NCBI GenBank assembly: GCA_021776685.1
Contig: JAJFFJ010000015.1
Span: 1-35,465, forward strand
Length of the DNA stretch: 35,465 nt
Direction: 5' to 3'
Origin: Alphaproteobacteria bacterium
GTDB lineage: Bacteria > Pseudomonadota > Alphaproteobacteria > Bin65
In this document: piece by piece, positions 25,851 through 34,947 of the stretch
Numbering within the stretch: position 1 is the stretch's first letter
How the letters are laid out: each line of letters begins with the position of its first letter
Program-made: the position numbers and the translations under genes
Notes under the pieces: model-generated
Seen by the model: only the letters and a program-made list of their open reading frames with translations
Told to the model about the DNA's origin: nothing
Database searches by the model: none

Positions 25851-25869
25851 ACCCGTTGAGGAGTAGGCC

Positions 25870-26175
25870 ATGACCAAATTTCTGACAGCAGTTATTATGA
25901 GTGCCGGCCTGGCGCTGGCAGGGTGCGGCGACGATTCCGGCGGCGGCGGCGATGCCAGCGGCGGCATGGCGCAATGCGTCAAGAGCATGAATGAAACGTT
26001 CAAGGGCAAGGGCGCTCAAATCTGCAAATGCGCGTCGGACGCCGTTAAGGCGTCGAAGATCAAAGACGACGACAAGAAAAAGCTGCTCGCCAGTTTCACC
26101 ACCCAGGGCGTTTCGCCGGAATCACGCAGCGCCTATCTCAAGCTGGTGGGCAACTGCGCGAACAAAGCGAAATAA
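25870..26175 (+). CDS. Small CxC lipoprotein (copy 1)
   Basis: This 101-residue protein starts at an ATG with GGAG eight bases before it. It has a lipoprotein signal (LALAGC, Cys19), then a Gly/Asp/Ser linker starting CGDDSG. The mature domain has Cys36, the pair C52-K-C54, and Cys96, with an Asp-Lys pair (DDDKKKLL) 14 residues after Cys54. The same plan occurs in the proteins at 27589 and 28037. I know no family for it. Two disulfides in the periplasm, or metal or heme binding by CxC, are possible but not shown. CxxCH heme motifs are absent. Confidence 0.8.
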   Translation: MTKFLTAVIMSAGLALAGCGDDSGGGGDASGGMAQCVKSMNETFKGKGAQICKCASDAVKASKIKDDDKKKLLASFTTQGVSPESRSAYLKLVGNCANKAK

Positions 26176-26190
26176 GCGCAGAGACAGGAT

Positions 26191-26232
26191 GCGAGGCGCC
26201 GCCATACCCTTTTTGCCAGTGGGGTGCCTCGC
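26191..26232 (+). repeat. Imperfect hairpin between lipoprotein and antiporter genes
   Basis: GCGAGGC (26191-26197) pairs with GCCTCGC (26226-26232), with an inner ACCC/GGGT and a run of T in the loop region. No T-run follows the stem, so it may only slow or partly stop transcription. Confidence 0.4.
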
Positions 26233-26256
26233 CCCGGGGTCGACAGAGAACCAAAC

Positions 26257-26285
26257 ATGACCGACGTGACTGACGTATCTCCGGA

Positions 26286-26289
<4 letters not shown>
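26257..26289 (+). CDS. Possible 10-codon leader ORF of the antiporter gene
   Basis: An ATG at 26257 opens ten codons (MTDVTDVSPE) whose stop overlaps the antiporter ATG as ATGA. Its own ribosome site is weak. It could couple translation, or be chance; the antiporter start itself has only a short CCGGA before it. Confidence 0.25.
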
Positions 26290-27560
<1,271 letters not shown>

Positions 27561-27588
27561 GCAAAGCCGGGCATCGATGGGAGGTCAC

Positions 27589-27924
27589 ATGGCCACAGGC
27601 AGCATCCCAATCCGGCTGGTGGCTCTCGCCGGCGCCCTGGCGATCCTTGCGCCCGGCGTGACGTCAGGCCAAACCCGTTTTCTGGCGCGGTGCGGCCTTT
27701 ATGCCGGTTCCCAGACCACCCTCCAGGCACGGCCACATGCCAAGGCGATTTGCCAGTGCTATGCGGACCGAATCCGCGCCGCCCGCGACATTCCGGCAGC
27801 CGATAAAAGGCGGCTTTTGCAGGTGCGGCCGGGGCCCAAGGGCCGTATATCAATTGCCACCATACAGGCTATGGAGCGCATCAACCGCCAGTGCTGGCAG
27901 CAGGTGCGGCGCAAACGGGGATAA
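27589..27924 (+). CDS. Small CxC secreted protein (copy 2)
   Basis: From the ATG at 27589, with GGGAGGT just upstream, the protein has 111 residues; in-frame codons before it lie in the antiporter tail. A signal peptide (LVALAGALAILAPGVTSG) lacks a lipobox Cys, so it would be freed by signal peptidase I. The mature part has Cys35, C55-Q-C57 and Cys102, with Asp72-Lys73 15 residues after Cys57, the same plan as the lipoproteins at 25870 and 28037, although basic and otherwise divergent. It is probably co-transcribed with the antiporter. Function unknown. Confidence 0.72.
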   Translation: MATGSIPIRLVALAGALAILAPGVTSGQTRFLARCGLYAGSQTTLQARPHAKAICQCYADRIRAARDIPAADKRRLLQVRPGPKGRISIATIQAMERINRQCWQQVRRKRG

Positions 27925-28036
27925 CCTCGGTGTAAGGAAGGCTTAACACTGACAGCCCCTTTGCCTTGCGCCCACTGGACCGCACCGGTATGCCTGTAAA
28001 GGCAGATTCTTCCCCACGAGACTTTCGGAGACCACA

Positions 28037-28492
28037 ATGAGCATCAAATTCGTGATCGCGGCCGTCGCGGCCAGCTTCCTCGTCGCCAGTTGCGGCGATG
28101 ACTCTGGTTCCGGCGGTGGCGGCGGCGGCACCGCGAGCGGCGGTTCCGGCATGCAGGCCTTTGTCAAAACCTGCCAGGGCCAGATGGAAAAGCAGATGGG
28201 TTCAGCCAAAAACCTGGAAAAGCTGCCCAAAGATCTGAAAGACAAGGTTATGGGCGCTGCGCGGGACATGTGCGGCTGTATCGGCAAGGAAGTAGAGGCT
28301 TCCAAGGGCATTTCCGCGGCCGACAAGGCCAAGGTATTCGCCATGAAGGATTTCAAGGCCTCTGCCAAGCCGGACATCTCTGACGCCTCCAAGAAGGCCT
28401 TCCAGGATGTCGGCAAGAAGTGCGCCGGCAAGATGATGGGTGTCATGATGCAGGTCATGAAAAAGGCCCAGGAGCAGATGAAGAACAAGTAA
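28037..28492 (+). CDS. Small CxC lipoprotein (copy 3)
   Basis: A 151-residue lipoprotein (lipobox LVASC, Cys19) with GGAG six bases before the ATG. It continues CGDDSG as in the protein at 25870, then a Gly-rich linker. The mature domain has Cys46, C79-G-C81 and Cys129, with Asp96-Lys97 15 residues after Cys81. It is Lys-rich and ends with a Met/Lys helix (VMMQVMKKAQEQM), possibly a coiled coil. A strong terminator follows directly, so the transcript ends here. It may have its own promoter in the 112-base gap before it, but only a poor match is visible. No known family is recognised. Confidence 0.8.
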   Translation: MSIKFVIAAVAASFLVASCGDDSGSGGGGGGTASGGSGMQAFVKTCQGQMEKQMGSAKNLEKLPKDLKDKVMGAARDMCGCIGKEVEASKGISAADKAKVFAMKDFKASAKPDISDASKKAFQDVGKKCAGKMMGVMMQVMKKAQEQMKNK

Positions 28493-28513
28493 CCCGGCCT
28501 ACACCCGGGAGTG

Positions 28514-28541
28514 AAAGGGCGGCCCGATGTGGCCGCCCTTT
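28514..28541 (+). terminator. Hairpin terminator after the third CxC gene
   Basis: AAAGGGCGGCC and GGCCGCCCTTT form a perfect 11-bp stem around CGATGT, 22 bases after the stop. The T-run is within the 3' arm and just after it (TTTCCATTT). Confidence 0.7.
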
Positions 28542-28716
28542 CCATTTGGGGGAGGATTTCCCTTGCACCCGGCCGCTATCTAGCCTAGCGACAGGGCCAC
28601 GCAGCATCGCTGACCACTGATACCTGAGTGGTGTGATGCACCGCCCCCGGGGCGCCCCCAAGGCCGTCCAGGGAGCGCCACCAACGCCAGACCACTGGAC
28701 GCCCGCCAAACCGACC
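28542..28716. other. Gap upstream of gmhA
   Basis: The frame of gmhA is open from about 28633, but the extra 28 residues are Pro-rich and not family-like. A small hairpin ACCACT/AGTGGT lies at 28613-28632. No convincing promoter was found. Confidence 0.3.
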
Positions 28717-29307
28717 ATGTCGCTGGATCTCGACCGGTTCTTCCAATCAGAGTTGCAGGAGCACCTGGAGACCGCCGCCGCCACCCGCGACGGCCTGGCC
28801 GCTCCCTTTGCGCGGCTGGTCGACCTGTGTGCGGCCGCTCTCAGAAACGATGGCAAGCTCATGTTTTTCGGCAATGGCGGCAGCGCCGCGGACGCCCAGC
28901 ATCTGGCTACCGAGCTGACCGTCCGCTACCGCAAGGACCGCGCACCTATCGCCGCCATCGCGCTGACCACCGACACCTCGGCGCTCACCGCAATCGGAAA
29001 TGATCTGGGCTTCGATCAACTGTTCGCCCGGCAGATCGCCGCGCTCGGCCGTCCAAGTGACGTGGCCATCGCTATCAGCACATCCGGCAATAGCCCGAAT
29101 GTGCTGGCGGGTATCGATCAGGCCACATCGATGGGTATGGCCGCGGCCGGACTAACGGGCGGTGCGGGTGGCAAGATGACAGACAAGGTGGATCCCCTGC
29201 TGATTGTGCCGTCCGCCACAACTGCCCGGATCCAGGAGATGCATATCATGCTCGGACAAATGCTGTGCGGGGCGCTCGAACTGGAACTGGACCTGGTGAC
29301 CGAATGA
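28717..29307 (+). CDS. gmhA: Phosphoheptose isomerase
   Basis: GmhA converts sedoheptulose 7-phosphate to glycero-manno-heptose 7-phosphate for the LPS inner core. The ATG at 28717 gives 196 residues, the normal length, although no good ribosome site precedes it; a GTG at 28633 would add 28 residues. SIS-fold motifs are FGNGGSAADAQHLATEL with His62 and Glu66, the phosphate loop STSGNS (121-126), and RIQEMHIM with Gln173 and His176 of the zinc/active site. Its stop overlaps the hldE start (ATGA), coupling consecutive steps of one pathway. Confidence 0.93.
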   Translation: MSLDLDRFFQSELQEHLETAAATRDGLAAPFARLVDLCAAALRNDGKLMFFGNGGSAADAQHLATELTVRYRKDRAPIAAIALTTDTSALTAIGNDLGFDQLFARQIAALGRPSDVAIAISTSGNSPNVLAGIDQATSMGMAAAGLTGGAGGKMTDKVDPLLIVPSATTARIQEMHIMLGQMLCGALELELDLVTE

Positions 29308-30764
29308 GCGATCGCGCCACACTCGCCTCCCGCCTGGACCGCCTGCGCGGCGCAACCGTGCTGTGCATCGGCGACGCGATGCTGGACCGCTTTGTCTATG
29401 GCGACGCCTCGCGCATTTCGCCGGAGGCGCCGGTGCCGGTCCTGCGGGTTGACCGCGAGGCAACCATGCTTGGCGGCGCCGGCAACGTAGCCCGCAACAT
29501 CGCCGCCATGGGCGGCCGCGCCCACTTTATCACCCTGGTGGGCACCGATCCGATCGGACAGGAATTCAAGCGCCTGGCCGGTCAGATCAACAATGTACGC
29601 CCGGCGCTGGTGACGGATGCATCCCGCCCGACGCCGCTGAAAACCCGGTTTATCGCCGGCACCCAGCAGTTGCTGCGCGCCGATCAGGAGCTTGCCCTGC
29701 CCGTCAGCGGCAATGTTGAAGAGCAGATTATCGAAGCGGCGCTGGTCGCTATTCCCGCCTGCCAGGCGATTGTGCTCTCCGACTACGGCAAGGGGGTGCT
29801 TTCGGCGCGGGTGCTGGAGCAGGTCATTGCCGGCGCGCACAAGGCCGGCATTCCCACCCTTGTGGACCCCAAGGGCAAGGATTACGCGCGCTATCGGGGC
29901 GCAGACCTGGTCACACCGAACCGCAAGGAACTCGCAGAAGCAACCGGCCTGCCGACCGGCGACGACGACCAGGTGACCTCTGCCGGCCGGCGGGTCATCA
30001 ATGTCTGTGGCATCGGCGGCGTTCTCGCCACCCGTGGACCGGACGGCATGACCCTGGTCACCGGCAGCCGCGATCCACACCATTTTCGGGCGGAGACCCG
30101 GGAGGTGTTTGATGTCTCCGGCGCCGGCGATACGGTCATCGCTGCCATGTCACTGGGCCTGGCAGCCGGATTTGCCGAAAGCGAGGCCGTGCCGCTCGCC
30201 AACGTGGCCGCAGGCATCGTGGTCGGCAAGGTAGGGACCGCGGTCGCGCGGATCGAGGAGGTGACGGCTGCCCTGCACCACCACGACACCCCGGAGCATG
30301 ACGCTAAGCTGGTGACCTGGGACCGGGCCGCGGAAACGGTCGAGCTCTGGCGAACCCAGGGATTGAAAGTTGGCCTGACCAACGGCTGCTTTGACCTGCT
30401 GCACCCGGGCCACGTGAGACTCATGAAGGAAGCGCGCGCCGCCTGCGACCGGCTGATAGTAGCAATCAATGGCGATGCATCAGTCACGCGCCTGAAAGGC
30501 GCGGGCCGGCCAGTGCAGACGGAAAGCGCCCGGGCCGCGGTGCTGGCAGGCATGGCCAGCGTCGATCTTGTGGTGGTCTTCGGCCAGGACACGCCGGTGG
30601 AGTTGCTTGAGCGCCTTCAGCCCGACCTGCTGGTCAAAGGATCGGAATATACGGTCGACCAGGTTGTTGGCGGCGACATCGTCCAGGCCTATGGCGGGCG
30701 TATCCTGCTGGTGGACCTGGTGCCCGGCTTCAGCACCACCGACACCATCGCGCGCATGACCTGA
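29304..30764 (+). CDS. hldE: Bifunctional heptose kinase/adenylyltransferase HldE
   Basis: HldE phosphorylates heptose 7-phosphate at C1 and later adenylylates heptose 1-phosphate, giving ADP-heptose after a phosphatase step. The 486-residue protein starts at the ATG overlapping gmhA. The N-terminal PfkB-type kinase (about 1-325) has GDAMLDRFVYGD, GGAGNVARNIA and the DVSGAGDTVIA catalytic block near 270. The C-terminal nucleotidyltransferase (from about 355) has TNGCFDLLHPGHV and a late STTDTIARM end. The heptose phosphatase gmhB and epimerase hldD are not in the window. Confidence 0.95.
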   Translation: MSDRATLASRLDRLRGATVLCIGDAMLDRFVYGDASRISPEAPVPVLRVDREATMLGGAGNVARNIAAMGGRAHFITLVGTDPIGQEFKRLAGQINNVRPALVTDASRPTPLKTRFIAGTQQLLRADQELALPVSGNVEEQIIEAALVAIPACQAIVLSDYGKGVLSARVLEQVIAGAHKAGIPTLVDPKGKDYARYRGADLVTPNRKELAEATGLPTGDDDQVTSAGRRVINVCGIGGVLATRGPDGMTLVTGSRDPHHFRAETREVFDVSGAGDTVIAAMSLGLAAGFAESEAVPLANVAAGIVVGKVGTAVARIEEVTAALHHHDTPEHDAKLVTWDRAAETVELWRTQGLKVGLTNGCFDLLHPGHVRLMKEARAACDRLIVAINGDASVTRLKGAGRPVQTESARAAVLAGMASVDLVVVFGQDTPVELLERLQPDLLVKGSEYTVDQVVGGDIVQAYGGRILLVDLVPGFSTTDTIARMT

Positions 30765-30776
30765 GGCGCGCCCGCG

Positions 30777-31445
30777 GTGGAACAGGTTCTCTATCACCTG
30801 GCATTCGCCGCAGCCTGGGCCAGCTTCGGCATCATCCATTCGCTCCTGGCTGCGGACTGGGTCAAGGCGCGGGCGGTGGACGACTTCAAGCCGTTCTACC
30901 GGATCAGCTACAATGTGTGGGCGGGCTTCCATTTAGGCGCCATCCTGCTGCTGGAGTGGGATGGCTTCCCGGGAAAGACCGTGTTCGGCTGGCCGGATTG
31001 GCTGGCCTGGACGTTGTATGGCGGCCAGGGGCTGGGCTGGCTGCTGGTCCTGGTGGCGATCTCGGGCTACGACCTCGGGCGCTTCACCGGCATCAGCGAG
31101 GCGGCAGATGAAATCCGCGTTCGCGATGCCGCCGGCAAGCCCGCACCTGCCCCAAGCCCCGATCCCCTGATCCCGCCCCGTCCAGAGATAGAGCCGTTGA
31201 GGGTCGACGGATTAAACGCCTACATGCGGCACCCGCTCTATACGGGACTGCTCGTGGTCCTCTGGAGCCGCGTGTTTGATGAATTCCAGCTGGCCACCGC
31301 GCTGTGGGGTACGGCCTACCTCATTGTCGGCGCAAGGTTCGAGGAGCGGAAGCTCTGCCGCCTTTATGGCGCTGACTATGAAACCTACCGTCAGCAGGTG
31401 CCGGTCTTCTTCCCCTGGCGTGGCCGTTACCGTCCCGACCGTTGA
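30777..31445 (+). CDS. ICMT/NnrU-like membrane methyltransferase family protein
   Basis: A 222-residue multi-helix protein starting at a GTG 12 bases after hldE. The C-terminal block YMRHPLYTGLLVVLW followed by ARFEERKLCRLYGADYETYRQQVP matches isoprenylcysteine carboxyl methyltransferase-like and NnrU-like proteins, where RHPxYxG and EExxL bind S-adenosylmethionine. Four to five hydrophobic helices precede and surround it. A proline-rich loop (APAPSPDPLIPPRP) is in the middle. Its substrate is unknown; distance suggests co-transcription with hldE, perhaps without functional relation. Its last 19 bases overlap the 3' end of the convergent AsmA-like gene. Confidence 0.75.
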   Translation: MEQVLYHLAFAAAWASFGIIHSLLAADWVKARAVDDFKPFYRISYNVWAGFHLGAILLLEWDGFPGKTVFGWPDWLAWTLYGGQGLGWLLVLVAISGYDLGRFTGISEAADEIRVRDAAGKPAPAPSPDPLIPPRPEIEPLRVDGLNAYMRHPLYTGLLVVLWSRVFDEFQLATALWGTAYLIVGARFEERKLCRLYGADYETYRQQVPVFFPWRGRYRPDR

Positions 31446-32059
31446 GTGGGCGCGCGTCGGGAGCCCTTCGATCGGCTACCGCCTGCAGCCGGCCTGAGAC
31501 GGCTGGGCAGTGCCTCGACTTTGACCACACCCAGAGGCACCACGATGGTCGATCCTTTGCGAAGGTCTCTCACGACCAGACGCCCGCCGGAGATCACCAC
31601 CTTTCCCGACCCCACCTTGCGCGCGGCATGGGCGAGGACTGCCGCCGGGCCCCGGGCACCGCCCCAGTTCAGTTTTCCGTCGCGTCCCCGTTCCACCAGG
31701 ATGTCGGGCCTTAGAAACACGGTTTGCGTGACTGTCCGCCCGCCCACTACCAGGTGATAAGGATTCAGATCTGCCACCACCCGTTTGACCCGCAGCATGG
31801 GCCGGCGGCTCCCGCCTGCGCGATTGGCGATACGCAGATCCGTGATTACCACCTGCGGCGGCCAGGAAAAGCTCACTTCGACCGACCCGACAGACACGGC
31901 CCGGCCCGTCACGCGGCCCAGTGCGTCCCGCAGTACGCTGCGAAATTCATCACCATCCACCGACTTGGTCTGCAGCCACAGCACGCCAAAAAACAGGATC
32001 GACACAAAGGCCAGAAACTGGAGCGGGAAAAGCAGCAGTTTGGACACGAAACGGATCAT
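31427..32059 (-). CDS. Short AsmA-like membrane-anchored protein
   Basis: This 210-residue protein begins with a transmembrane anchor (LLLFPLQFLAFVSILFFGVLWL) followed by the AsmA N-terminal pattern: RDALGRVTGRAVSVGSVEVSFSWPP, ITDLRIAN, RVKRVVADLNP and FLRPDILVERGRDGKLNW. AsmA proteins bridge inner and outer membranes for phospholipid transport and are usually 500 residues or more; here the sequence stops after about one repeat with an Arg/Ser-rich tail. No continuing frame is seen past the stop, where the convergent gene lies, so it may be a true short form or a truncated relic. Confidence 0.65.
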   Translation of the reverse strand: MIRFVSKLLLFPLQFLAFVSILFFGVLWLQTKSVDGDEFRSVLRDALGRVTGRAVSVGSVEVSFSWPPQVVITDLRIANRAGGSRRPMLRVKRVVADLNPYHLVVGGRTVTQTVFLRPDILVERGRDGKLNWGGARGPAAVLAHAARKVGSGKVVISGGRLVVRDLRKGSTIVVPLGVVKVEALPSRLRPAAGGSRSKGSRRAPTQRSGR

Positions 32060-32198
32060 GTGAGACGGCGCCTGGCCAGGACAGTGATCTACATTTGTCT
32101 ACGCGCGGCAGCGTAGCAGCCTCCGCGGACCCAGGCGACGGATTAAGGCCTCAACATCGGGCGGGTGTATCAATCGCGCCCTGACCCGGGCCCCTCCG
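32060..32198. other. Gap between mmcB and the AsmA-like gene
   Basis: About 139 bases with no gene or clear signal. Confidence 0.3.
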
Positions 32199-32678
32199 CT
32201 AGATGGCAGGCGTCATGGATTGGGTTGCAACGAACAGGCGCTGGCTGGCAGTTCGGGCAAACCTGCGGGTCTGGTGCTGACGCCGCGCGCCGTTCATCGG
32301 CCGCACTTCCGCCTCGCGCGCCACCACGGCCAGGTGGTTGTCCGCAATCATCAGACCCTCGGACTCTGGCAGCACCTCGCGGGGAAAATCCTCCGGCACT
32401 GCAAAAAAGAACCGGTCGCAGAAATCCAGATACTCCTGCCACTTCCCGTCAGAGCGGAAGTCGGCGAGGCTGGTTTTGATCTCGACGATGACGAACTCCC
32501 CGTCGCGGCCAAGGCCTGCCACATCCACCCGCCGCCCGGTCTTGAGGGTGAATTCCGTCAACGTGGCGAACCCCCAGTCGATCAGGGTCCGGCTGACCCC
32601 CCGAGCCAGCCCGACCGCACGTTCCGACGGCGCAGGCTGCGACGGATCAAGAGGCTCGATGTCTGTGGAATCTGGCAT
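32199..32678 (-). CDS. mmcB: MmcB-family DNA repair endonuclease
   Basis: A 159-residue protein of the MmcB family (PF06319), identified in Caulobacter as part of the LexA-controlled response to mitomycin C. RRVDVAGL (Asp52) and VIVEIKTSLADFRSD (Glu66, Lys68) form a PD-(D/E)xK nuclease core, followed by KWQEYLDFCDRFFFAVPEDFP. The C-terminus is a basic tail. A LexA box lies 27 bases upstream and TATAGG ends close to the ATG, with no ribosome site, so the message may be leaderless and SOS-induced. Call is firm by motif and by the regulatory site. Confidence 0.9.
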   Translation of the reverse strand: MPDSTDIEPLDPSQPAPSERAVGLARGVSRTLIDWGFATLTEFTLKTGRRVDVAGLGRDGEFVIVEIKTSLADFRSDGKWQEYLDFCDRFFFAVPEDFPREVLPESEGLMIADNHLAVVAREAEVRPMNGARRQHQTRRFARTASQRLFVATQSMTPAI

Positions 32679-32704
32679 GCCCTATAAAAGCGCATCACGC
32701 CCAG

Positions 32705-32719
32705 GAACACAATCGGAAC
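32705..32719 (-). promoter_or_regulatory. LexA (SOS) box of mmcB
   Basis: On the minus strand GTTC-CGATTGT-GTTC is an exact match to the alphaproteobacterial LexA operator GTTC-N7-GTTC. It lies 27 bases before the mmcB ATG and overlaps the last bases of the space before the upstream gene's stop. Confidence 0.85.
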
Positions 32720-32722
32720 AAA

Positions 32723-33811
32723 CTACCTGGTGCGGGGCGTGAGCGTCACGCGCAGGGGGCGATGCCGGGGCAGATGGGCCCACGCGCCGTTCTCCATCGA
32801 GATCACCGACGAACCCTCCAGCGTTTCGATCCTGTCGAGGAACATGTGGGCGAAGTCGCCGACCCGCATGAACAGATGATGCCGCTGTTCGGCGGGCAGC
32901 CCGCCCACATGGGGATCGTAGATGCCCTGGGCCACCGGCGGCTCGGCCGCCATCAGGCCGTCGACCATGCCGGCGGAAAGCAGGGCGGACCAGGCAGCCG
33001 GCTCGCGTTCCGGCCAAATGGGGGGCGTGCCGAGAAGCAGAGTCGGATAGGGAATGTCAGGGTCCATCACAGTGGAAACGATTTCCTGGATCTGCTGGCG
33101 AAGGCGCCGTGTGGCCTTGGGTTCGTCAGCCGCCCGGCGCGGAATTGTGCCGGTCTCCATGATCGCAAGCCTTACCCGGCCAAGGGCACCTGCATCCTGG
33201 GTCGTCAGAAGGATGCCTGGATCAGGGCCGCGGTGATGGCGCGGCAGAACAGGTTCCAGCGGATGGAAGCGGGTGTCGACAAACCGGTGCCGGGAGAGAA
33301 CCGCGATGCCGCCACCAGGGCCGCCACCGCCGCCGCTGGCGCGATAGGCGATGTTGGGAAAGCTGGGCAGAAGGTGTTCTGCCAGTTCCCCCGCCCAGGC
33401 CGAATCCGATACGCCGAACATCACGACCATGTCCGGGTCCAGAAAGCGCATCATGTCCTGAATTTGCGCCAAACGCTCCTCTGGCGTTGGCACCTTGCTG
33501 CGCTTGAACCGCGCCGTGTCGCGCGGGGTCAGCCCAACATCCATCGCAGCCATGATCAGGCGTCGGTCGCGCGGCACATAGTTGGCGCCCGGGGTGACAC
33601 CCGGCATCATCGCCAGATTGGCCTGTCCGGCAAACGGGACGGAGTCAGGGGCCAGCAGCGTAATGGGTGAGACGGCACTCTGATCGGCACTCGAATCGGC
33701 TGTCGAATCGCCGGTCGAATCGCCGGTCGAATCCCCACGTCCGCGCGCCGCCGGGGGAGCATCCCCGACGTCCGCAAAAATGTCCTGTCGAAACCCTGCC
33801 GTGGCCGTCAT
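32723..33811 (-). CDS. Endonuclease/exonuclease/phosphatase-fold protein with altered active site
   Basis: I prefer the ATG at 33811 (362 residues) over a TTG at 33844. A low-complexity stretch (GDST repeats, about 26-42) follows the N-terminus. The rest resembles the EEP fold: PDMVVMFGVSDSAW aligns with the family's PDVVxLQEV, then GGGIAVLSRHRFVDTRF, TLLLGTPPIWPE where LLxGDFN is expected, and a final AWAHLPRHRPLRVTL in place of SDHLPVxVxL. Thus the catalytic Glu, Asp-Asn and Asp-His appear replaced. It may be a pseudoenzyme or a divergent lipase/phosphatase relative. Its relation to mmcB, 44 bases downstream, is unclear. Confidence 0.5.
   Translation of the reverse strand: MTATAGFRQDIFADVGDAPPAARGRGDSTGDSTGDSTADSSADQSAVSPITLLAPDSVPFAGQANLAMMPGVTPGANYVPRDRRLIMAAMDVGLTPRDTARFKRSKVPTPEERLAQIQDMMRFLDPDMVVMFGVSDSAWAGELAEHLLPSFPNIAYRASGGGGGPGGGIAVLSRHRFVDTRFHPLEPVLPRHHRGPDPGILLTTQDAGALGRVRLAIMETGTIPRRAADEPKATRRLRQQIQEIVSTVMDPDIPYPTLLLGTPPIWPEREPAAWSALLSAGMVDGLMAAEPPVAQGIYDPHVGGLPAEQRHHLFMRVGDFAHMFLDRIETLEGSSVISMENGAWAHLPRHRPLRVTLTPRTR
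33679..33738. repeat. 12-base in-frame tandem repeat
   Basis: Five units with period 12, best copies TCGAATCGCCGG at 33703 and 33715, encode the GDST/ADSS-type repeats near the N-terminus of the EEP-fold protein. As a multiple of three, copy changes would keep the frame. Confidence 0.85.
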
Positions 33812-33984
33812 TTCCGTGTCCAATGGGTGAGCGCGTGCGGGCAATTCGCAACCCCAACATGATAGGCCCGCGGCCCCGACAGTGCAAAATCAACCGGCGG
33901 CGATGGTTAATGCCGCGGGCTGGCCGCAGGGCGGCTGTGCGGCGAATTCAGAACAGGCAGCAGTCGATCCATCTATGCTGCCCC

Positions 33985-34881
33985 ATGATCACCCTGACAA
34001 CCCCCGTCCGGTTCGGACTTTGGATGACGGTGTCCTGCGCCTGTTTCGCGGTGCTGGTCAGCATCGTGCGCCACGTCAATCAGGTCTATGGGCTGGACGT
34101 CTTTGTGATCTCCTTCTGGCGCAGTCTGTTTTCGATCGTGGTGTTTCTGCCCTGGTTCATGCAGGTGGGCAGGGGGGCCTTCAAATCGGATCACCACGGC
34201 AAACTGTTCCTCCGCGGCGCGCTGATGGTCACCTCGGCAACGTCGATTTTCTTTGCCGCCGCCCTGATGCCGATTGCCGAGGCGACGGCAATCTCGTTCA
34301 CGACGCCGCTCTTCAGCGTCCTTCTCGCGGTGCTGATCCTTCGGGAACGCATTGGCATTCACCGCTCGGTCGCGCTTGCCGTGGGGATGCTGGGGATGCT
34401 CATCATCCTGCGCCCCGGCGTCGCCGTCTTCGACTGGGTGGCGATCCTCCCGATCCTCTCGGCGCTCGGGTTCGGGGGTGTGGTCGTCATAGGCCGGATC
34501 CTGGCGCCTTTAGAGTCTCCGCAGAAAATTGCCGCTTTCATTGGGCTCTGGGCGATACCAATTTCCTTGATCCCGGCGCTTTTTGTGTGGGAGTGGCCGG
34601 AGGGCACCGCCTTTCTCTGGCTCCTCGGGATGGGCGTCGCGGCATCGCTCAACATGTATGCGATCTCCCGTGCCCTGCGCATCGGCACGGCCTCCCAGAC
34701 CGCCCCGCTAGACTTTTTGCGCCTGCCATTCGTCGAAATACTGGCCTACTTCTGGTTCGGCCAAGTGTCGGAAATCTGGACATGGCTGGGCGCAGCGGTA
34801 ATTTTCGGCAGCGTTATCTATGTGACATGGCGCGAGACGCGGCAGGCGCGTCTGGCACGCCGGCGCAATGGACCGGACTAA
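33985..34881 (+). CDS. DMT-superfamily (EamA) transporter
   Basis: From the ATG at 33985 this is a 298-residue protein with ten hydrophobic helices and two EamA repeats; the frame is open much earlier but the upstream part is not membrane-like. ATSIFFAAALMPIAEATAISFTTPLFSVLLAVLILRE is the typical end of the first repeat, and the second ends similarly with PLDFLRLPFVEILAYFWFGQ. EamA proteins export or import metabolites such as amino acids or nucleobases; specificity is unknown. The ribosome site is weak. The stop lies in the first unit of a 13-base tandem repeat. Confidence 0.88.
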   Translation: MITLTTPVRFGLWMTVSCACFAVLVSIVRHVNQVYGLDVFVISFWRSLFSIVVFLPWFMQVGRGAFKSDHHGKLFLRGALMVTSATSIFFAAALMPIAEATAISFTTPLFSVLLAVLILRERIGIHRSVALAVGMLGMLIILRPGVAVFDWVAILPILSALGFGGVVVIGRILAPLESPQKIAAFIGLWAIPISLIPALFVWEWPEGTAFLWLLGMGVAASLNMYAISRALRIGTASQTAPLDFLRLPFVEILAYFWFGQVSEIWTWLGAAVIFGSVIYVTWRETRQARLARRRNGPD

Positions 34882-34939
34882 CCGGCCGGACTAACTGGGC
34901 GGACTAATGCGGCGGGCTAATGGGCCGAACTAGCGGAGC
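34875..34939. repeat. 13-base tandem repeat across the DMT gene end
   Basis: GGACTAA-type units start at 34875, 34888, 34901, 34914 and 34927, exactly 13 bases apart and decaying toward the SDR gene. The first supplies the DMT stop codon; each further unit carries TAA or TAG in a new frame. Confidence 0.8.
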
Positions 34940-34947
34940 GGAGTGAC

